64,000 nt of DNA, taken from assembly GCF_932294415.1 (NCBI RefSeq), contig NC_065539.1, positions 33,978,001 to 34,042,000 on the forward strand, given 5' to 3'. Made by a program: the position numbers and the translations under genes. Under the pieces are notes generated by a model. That model was not told the DNA's origin and made no database searches. It saw nothing but the letters and a program-made list of their open reading frames with translations. This DNA comes from Quercus robur. Its lineage: Eukaryota; Streptophyta; Magnoliopsida; Fagales; Fagaceae. Shown here one piece after another: positions 58,244 through 64,000 of the stretch; position 1 is the stretch's first letter; every line of letters starts with the position of its first letter.

Positions 58244-58628
58244 ACTAAACCTCATAATTCAACACCTTTTTTTTTTACGCTCTGAGAGGCACACGTTTTG
58301 AGGCTCTCAAATTGCTGATATTTGTTGATCCTCTCTGAGATTTGCTGCTTAAATTAGGGTTTTTAGGTTTCAAAGATAATTGTATAAGTTTCTTTGAACC
58401 CTAAAACATCCTCTCAAGAACAAGGAGTGCTCATGCAAGAGGTTGTTTTCAATCCCCCTCTCTTTTTTTATGCTATCTTTTTATGTTGATGAATGTTTTA
58501 TCCATAGCATGAATTGTTAATTGTTGTTTTGTTTAAAGCATGATTGTTTTTTTTTTTTTTATGTGATTGTTATAATTTCTTTCTTGAATGTCAATAATCT
58601 GCATGTGAACAATTCTTTTTCTTAAAAT

Positions 58629-58870
58629 AAAACAGATCTACATCTTTATTAGGTGTAGATCTGAATTTTTCTTGAAATAAAACATATCTACATCTTTATT
58701 AGATGTAGATCTGATTTTTCCTCAATACAAAAACAGATTTGCATCTTTCTTAGATTTAGATCTGAATTTTTCTCAAATAAAAACGAATTTGCATCTTTAT
58801 GAGATGCAGATCTGAATTTTTCTCAATTAGAAACTTATTTGTATCTTTCTTAGATACATACATGATTTTT
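58629..58870 (+). repeat. Tandem array of five 50 bp hairpin units
   Basis: Units start near 58629, 58679, 58731, 58781 and 58831. Each contains AGATCTACATCT, a short loop, then AGATGTAGATCT, and is followed by GAATTTTTCTC. Later units decay (AGATTTGCATCT, ATTTGTATCT), which suggests growth of the array from one end. Confidence 0.85.
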
Positions 58871-59750
58871 CTTTAATACATGTAGATTTTTGAAATAAAG
58901 AAAAAGATTAAACATGATTGTGTTTGTGTTTGTTTTCTTTAATTTATGTTGCATAAATTTAGATTATGAGTGAAACTCTCTTCTTAAAAAATCTTTTTCA
59001 TTCTTTTTAAAACATACAAAACAAATCTAATCTTTTATAAATTAAAAAAAAAAAATTAGTTCTTAAAAACAGATCTGATGTTTTTTAAAATCAGAAGACT
59101 TTATTTTATGTAATAAAAACATATATGAATTTTTATCTCCAAAAACCACTTTTTCTACATACTACAAAACAGATCTGGTATTTTGACAAATCAAAATCAT
59201 TTTTTTTAACAATAAAAATATATCTGAATTTTTTTTTAAAAAAAAAAAAAAAAAACAAAAGAAGAGACTTCATTCATAAATAAATTTGTGTGATTTAATT
59301 TTGGCATCACATGTTCAACATATCATTCATGACATGCATGAGATAGTACATTGGTCACAAGAGTTTAGAAGACCAGACTCTGTCTGGGTGGAATGGCTGC
59401 CGAACACATTCCCATTCCGTAACCTAGCCTCCGGATTTAGGTCTTTGGCTAAGTAGATCTAGTCTTATCTTTATTTGTTTTGGGTAGAATGTAACTAGGA
59501 CAAAAAGCCATGTATTTTGGTAGATTGTAACTAGGGCCCAACGCTATGTAATTTTCAAGTTTTCCAAATATGTAATTTTTTATTCAATCAATGAAGAGAA
59601 CAATTTAGTCATGTATTTATTTTATTTTTTTTTTGTATAAAAAAATAAGTGGCGACTCCATACCACTTACCCAAAAAGAGAGGTGCCCTAAAAGGTACCC
59701 GAATCTCTTTTTTTTTTAGGGACACTTTTGTCGAGGTCTCTCACATTAAG

Positions 59751-61037
59751 CACCAACCCTCTTGGTAAAATTTGTCTTTATCAAATCACATCATTCAAAT
59801 AATTATAGCATCCAAGAACAAGTGATTGAAAAGATTGAAACATTCAAGAGTATGATGAAATCCTACTCTAGGCATGCAAATAATTGAAATTGAAAGACAT
59901 GGTGAATATGTGTGTAATATGTGACGAACCCTAATCTAGAGCATGTGAACATGCTATTGAATTGAAAAACCCTAATCATGCAAAGACTAAGAACAAGCTA
60001 AATCTAACATGCTAGCAATCAAGAACATGTGAATAACTAGAAATAAAAGCATGCTTGAGTCTAAATAGATTAGGGCATGTTACCGTCCAAGTGTGTGTGC
60101 ATGTGAGGATCTGATCATGCAGTTGCACAAGTGTGCAAGCATGTGGATATCAAACAAATGATTAAATGTCCAATGAGAATTAAGGCTTAAGTCTTATGAA
60201 TGATTAATTATTGCATGTCTTTCATTTATTAAACTTAATAAATTAATCAAATGCTCTTAATTCTTAATTAATGGTCTTGCATGTTTGATCAAACAACTTT
60301 CCTTAAACCAAATGATTTAAACCCAAATATCAAAGCCTTTTAGAAATGAAAAGATCTTTGGTTAAAGATGTTTCCTTATTAGACTTTTTAATTTAAATTC
60401 AAACATGATTTAAATTGATTATTAAATATTAATCAACTTGCCTTATTGGAATTTTTTTGCTATACTTGACCATTTAAATTAAAATCAACTTGCCTTCCAT
60501 AATGTTTCCATTTAAATTAAAGTTAATTAGTCTATATCTCCAAGGCAATCACCCTTCATTTCCTTAATTAAATCTTGATTAATTCACTTATCTTGGAAAG
60601 TACTACTTAAATTTTGAATCAAAATCAAGACTTAATTAACCTTTCAGATTTTGCAAGGATTTTGATGATTAAGACTTTCCTTATAAAAAGCTTTTAATAT
60701 GAATTTCAAATTAACATACAAATTTCAAATGCTATCATTCATTAATTAGGAAATATCTTGCATTAATGACTTGATTACCTTCCTTAATATGATCTTTTAA
60801 ATTTTGTTGACCTGGTTAACTAACCCTAAAATTAATGAAAACTTTATTAAAAAGGAAAATTAATTAATTACAAAATTTAAATATTTTTGGTATTTTAGGT
60901 TTTACTATTTAAATTAACATAAACAAACCAAAAAACAAAGTCAAGAAAAAACTTATTTACACACACAAATAAAATAAAAGAAAGAAAGAATTGCACAACA
61001 ACAATGGAAATAAATTAAAAAAAAAGTCACCACCGCA
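59751..61037. other. AT-rich spacer
   Basis: Many AATTAA and CATGTG words, no open frame or element end recognised. Confidence 0.6.
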
Positions 61038-61190
61038 CACCCTTAGTGTGATGGTCATTCCACAAGTATAAGTACTTATGGGGGATGGGAGGCAAGAGCC
61101 AGGGTTCAAGCCTCCAAGAGGGAGCTTCACACACATATACACTTAGATTAAGTTAGAGTGAAATTTCTATCTTGTATACATAAAAAATAA
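61038..61190 (+). repeat. SINE (family C), fuller copy
   Basis: Starts CCTTAGTGTGATGGTC, continues TTCCACAAGTATAAGTACTT, B-box GGGTTCAAGCCTCC, then CACACATATACACTTAGATT and TCTATCTTGTATAC and a short A-rich tail. Partner copy at 52205-52345. Confidence 0.75.
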
Positions 61191-61217
61191 AAAGAAGTCA
61201 AAATTATGGGTTCAGCT

Positions 61218-61745
61218 TAGGGGTAGCAATTTGTGTTTGCAGGTTGGGTTTGTGTCGTGTCACCCGAACCCGACCTATTTAGTAAACGTGTCAGGAATCC
61301 TTAACCCGAACACGACCTATTTATTAAACAGGTCAACGCAACCCGACACATTTAATTTGTTTAATTAACAAGTCATTTAAAGTCAATACAAATGACCTGT
61401 TTAATAATCTATTTGATTAATAGGTCATACTTAACCTATATAAAAATTTTATCAATTCCCATATATCTAAAATTAAAATAAAATTACAACTATAAATATT
61501 GTAATAAATATAAAAACAACCATAAATTAAGCAATAATATCAAAATAACTAATAACTTTATAAGCTAAATGGGTCAAATGAGTCAGATAGGTTCGCATGT
61601 TGAACACGAACATGACTTGTTTATTAAACGGGTTAGCCGTGTCAACCCGAAGATGACCCGAACCCGTTTAACCTCAACCCATGACTTGTTTATAAACAGG
61701 TTAGTTGTGTCGGGTTATGGGTCGTGTTAGATTTTGTCACCCCTA
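61218..61745. mobile_element. hAT-type MITE
   Basis: 528 bp with ends TAGGGGTAGCAATTTGTGT and, inverted, TAGGGGTGACAAAATCTAAC. Sub-terminal ACCCGA(A)CACGACC words occur in both orientations. The flanking octamers GTTCAGCT and GTTTTGCC agree at only five of eight positions, so the insertion is old or the duplication has decayed. Confidence 0.65.
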
Positions 61746-61986
61746 GTTTTGCCTAGAATTGCGTATGCTATAGAATACACATATTTGCGTCATTCTGTTG
61801 GCGTACGCTTTTGGGAATTCAAACATACGAATCCCACGCAACTCTTTGGAGTTGCACCTCACCCTATGTATGCGTGATGTATGTCGTGTGTGTGGGTTGG
61901 GCCCAAGCCGCACGTTGAAACAAAATGTTTTGTTTCTTATTCTTTTGATTCCGTTAGCGAAGCTCACGAATCAAAAGAGGGGCATC
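61746..61986 (+). other. Internal remnant and polypurine tract of an LTR element
   Basis: AAAAGAGGGGCATC stands directly before an LTR start at 61987, as a polypurine tract does. The upstream 230 bp are GC-richer and hold GCGTATGC/GCGTACGC words that recur in the following LTR. The rest of the internal region is missing. Confidence 0.5.
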
Positions 61987-63822
61987 TGTAAACACCGCAT
62001 TTTGTACCCTTACGACTCAGGCCCTCGTTCCCCGATGATGTTTAAATTCTAAGACCCAAGGTTGGTTTAAGGCCCAATTAGATGTTAATTGACTCAAGAA
62101 ATGTTGAAATGGAAAATATAACTTTTAATGAGTAAAGAAATCTATTTTGGGCAAGAAAAGGCCATGAAATCCCATGGTATGTGTACGCAGGATTCAACCT
62201 GCATACGCATCATTATTCATGCGTACACAGGTCCAAATCTGCATACGCATGTAGGGTTTTAGAAGCTATGAAAGGAAAGTTTTCAGCATTAAACTGATTT
62301 TTGGAACAAATCCCACATCGTTTGAAAGTCGTTCCAAACCTCTTTTTTCACAATATAAATAGCCTTACATGGTATATTTTCAAAAGACACAGAAATCCTA
62401 AGGGAAAACGCAAACATTCACTAGAAACAGTGAATCAAAGAGGGAGTTTTTCACAAAACACCCTCAAGTCAAATTTCTTTTGATTAGGACATTTTCTGGC
62501 CTTGATCTTTTGAGTTTAAGATTACTAATTACTTTTTTTTGTGGATAGATTTGATTGAGGGGAACGGTCCAAAATTGAGTGGAACGGTCCAAAATTGAGT
62601 TTGTAAAGCTTTGTTGCTTTGTGTTTGAGGTATTCTTTCTTTCTCTTTTCTTTTTCTTTTTAGACTTTAATCTTTCTGTTTGCTTTAATTTATTGCTTTT
62701 ATGTGTTTTAATATTTTTGTTTAGTTAAGTCTATGTAGTTTTTATGTTTTATAGCATGTTAGGTTGTTAGATTTATTGTTTTGAAGTTTTGCTTTGTTTT
62801 CTGTGTTATTATGTTCTTGGCTAGGGTTTCTGGGATGAACCCGTGTATGCATAATTCAACATGCGCATGCAGGCTGAATTATGTGTATGCAGGCTTGTTC
62901 ATGCGTATGCATGAACCTGTCTAGAAACCCAAAATTAAGTTTTTGCTTTTGTTTTCTCTGTTTGTCCCACATGTTATGCTTCTATTTTGACCCCCCTTTT
63001 TTATATGTATATAAGTTTGAGTCTCTGTTTCACATGTTGTTTGTTTATTTTCCTTTCACATGTTTAAATTAGGGTTTGTCTTTATTTCCTTGCTTTAATG
63101 CCATGAACACGCATTCACATGTTCATGCATTGATGCCATAGGTGCTGAGGTGCAGCAAGCTAAGTGAGGTAAGTCATGCATTCATATGTACGTGCATTTG
63201 TTTGTGATGAAATCTTGTGTGAGAATGATGATCATAATGTGATGGTTTGGATAAACATGTTTTTAATACTTTTGAATGATAACATGATTTGTTCGCCATG
63301 TTTTTATCTTGATGTAATGTTGCTGCCTTGGATGATATAACATGATGATGACATGATGCTAGGGTTTATGCTTTATGAGATGCCATGCTAGATGAATGCT
63401 AGGTTTGGTTAATGAACATGATAGATGCATGGTAGGCTTGAGTTGTGATATGCCATGATAGATGAAAGTTTGGGTTGTTTTTGGGATGAATGATGCTATG
63501 TTGATTGTTAGATTAATGCTAGTGTGTGTGAGTATAAATACAATATTGAGTGTGTCTTTAATAGGATTAAGACGTAGAAGACAATGAGAAAAGGTCAACC
63601 TTAGGGTTGGACAGTCTTGGGTGCCTAACACCTTCCCAAGAATGTACCTAAACTTCGAACCCATACTCTGGTAGTAAGATCAATGGTCCTTCCTCGAAAG
63701 GATGCTTTATTCATGGTTCTTAAGCCATTGCAAAACTAAGTGGTGATTCCCCGTTGTGTCCACAACAACTCGAAAAATAAATAAATAAATAAATAAAAAC
63801 TTGGATTTGGGTGTTTTAGTAG
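61987..63822 (+). repeat. LTR of a Gypsy-type element, right edge unresolved
   Basis: Starts TGTAAACACCGCATTTTG. It has a TATA-like ATATAAATAG at 62353-62362, CATAC/GTATGC words at 62190-62250 and 62840-62920, and a GTGCCTAACACCTTCCC word at 63620 typical of the U5 of such LTRs. No certain CA end or target duplication was found before the next LTR start at 63823, so the extent is provisional. Small open frames in it are not genes. Confidence 0.5.
62353..62362 (+). promoter_or_regulatory. TATA box inside the 61987 LTR
   Basis: ATATAAATAG, about 370 bp after the LTR start, in a good position for a U3 promoter. Confidence 0.5.
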
Positions 63823-64000
63823 TGTAAACACCCCATTTTGCAAATCTCATTTAACCTCACTTGCATTGCGTTGCATATCATCAACATCTCACGTCTCCTA
63901 GGTAAGACTATAATTTTAGCCTTTTGATCTCCAAATACTTTTTCATGAAATACATCTTGAGGTCATGATGATCAAAACAACAATTCATGAACATTAATCA
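63823..64000 (+). repeat. Start of a further LTR, cut by window end
   Basis: TGTAAACACCCCATTTTGC repeats the first 18 or so bases of the LTR at 61987 with small changes, but the following sequence differs. It is probably a different element of the same lineage. Confidence 0.45.

Larger units (their letters stand above)
57408..59745 (+). mobile_element. Solo LTR, 2.34 kb
   Basis: TGTAGACACTCAATTTTGCACC... to ...GAGGTCTCTCACA with duplication TTAAG (57403-57407, 59746-59750). A TATA box at 58231 and the GTGGCGACTCCATACC word near the end are typical of long plant Gypsy LTRs, where U5 is rich in such text. No internal coding region follows, so it is a solo LTR. A 50 bp tandem array lies at 58629-58870. 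Confidence 0.85.

Noticed and set aside
61798..62052. 84-codon open frame
   Set aside because: It crosses the polypurine tract and LTR start at 61987; no domain seen.

Overview
This window is nuclear DNA from a flowering plant, probably a woody eudicot. The evidence is GT-AG introns, plant-type L1 LINEs, Copia and Ty3/Gypsy retrotransposons, CACTA, PIF/Harbinger, hAT and Helitron transposons, tRNA-derived SINEs and very AT-rich spacers. Species cannot be fixed by reading alone. Only one ordinary host gene is convincing: FCF1 (UTP24), the PIN-domain nuclease of the small-subunit processome. It lies on the plus strand at 23586-29284 in nine exons coding for 198 residues. Almost everything else is transposable-element sequence, much of it nested.

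Layout. 1-711 is the degraded 3' coding end of a LINE. 3.6-18.9 kb is a second LINE split by a minus-strand Copia element (8645-18219, TSD GTGTA). The Copia element carries a 3.74 kb solo-LTR-like insertion (8956-12695, TSD CTTTC) and a Harbinger-type MITE (13141-13629, TSD TTA). From 18951 to 22071 there is a broken partial FCF1 copy (exons 1-4), joined directly to an inverted copy of FCF1 5' UTR, exon 1 and intron 1. A Helitron (19640-19998) and a PIF/Harbinger element (20598-22021) sit inside this foldback. Intact FCF1 follows and carries a hAT element in its 3.15 kb intron 6. A minus-strand, internally deleted LINE fills 32520-34980.

35098-45093 is a young Ty3/Gypsy element of Tat type. 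Its 601 bp LTRs differ at about 5 sites, and the TSD is GTAAC. Its gag-pol frame is continuous except for four in-frame TAG codons. Between pol and the 3' LTR it carries a spliced antisense gene with its own TATA box. 47766-53152 is a CACTA transposon whose ends are arrays of 22-26 bp palindromes. 54.2-64 kb is a mosaic of SINEs, tandem Helitrons and solo LTRs.

The items most worth following up are four. The FCF1 foldback could yield hairpin RNA against FCF1. The antisense four-exon gene of the Gypsy element is the second. The third is a strong enrichment of the heptamer GGACGAG across that same element. The fourth is the amber-only interruption of its gag-pol frame.
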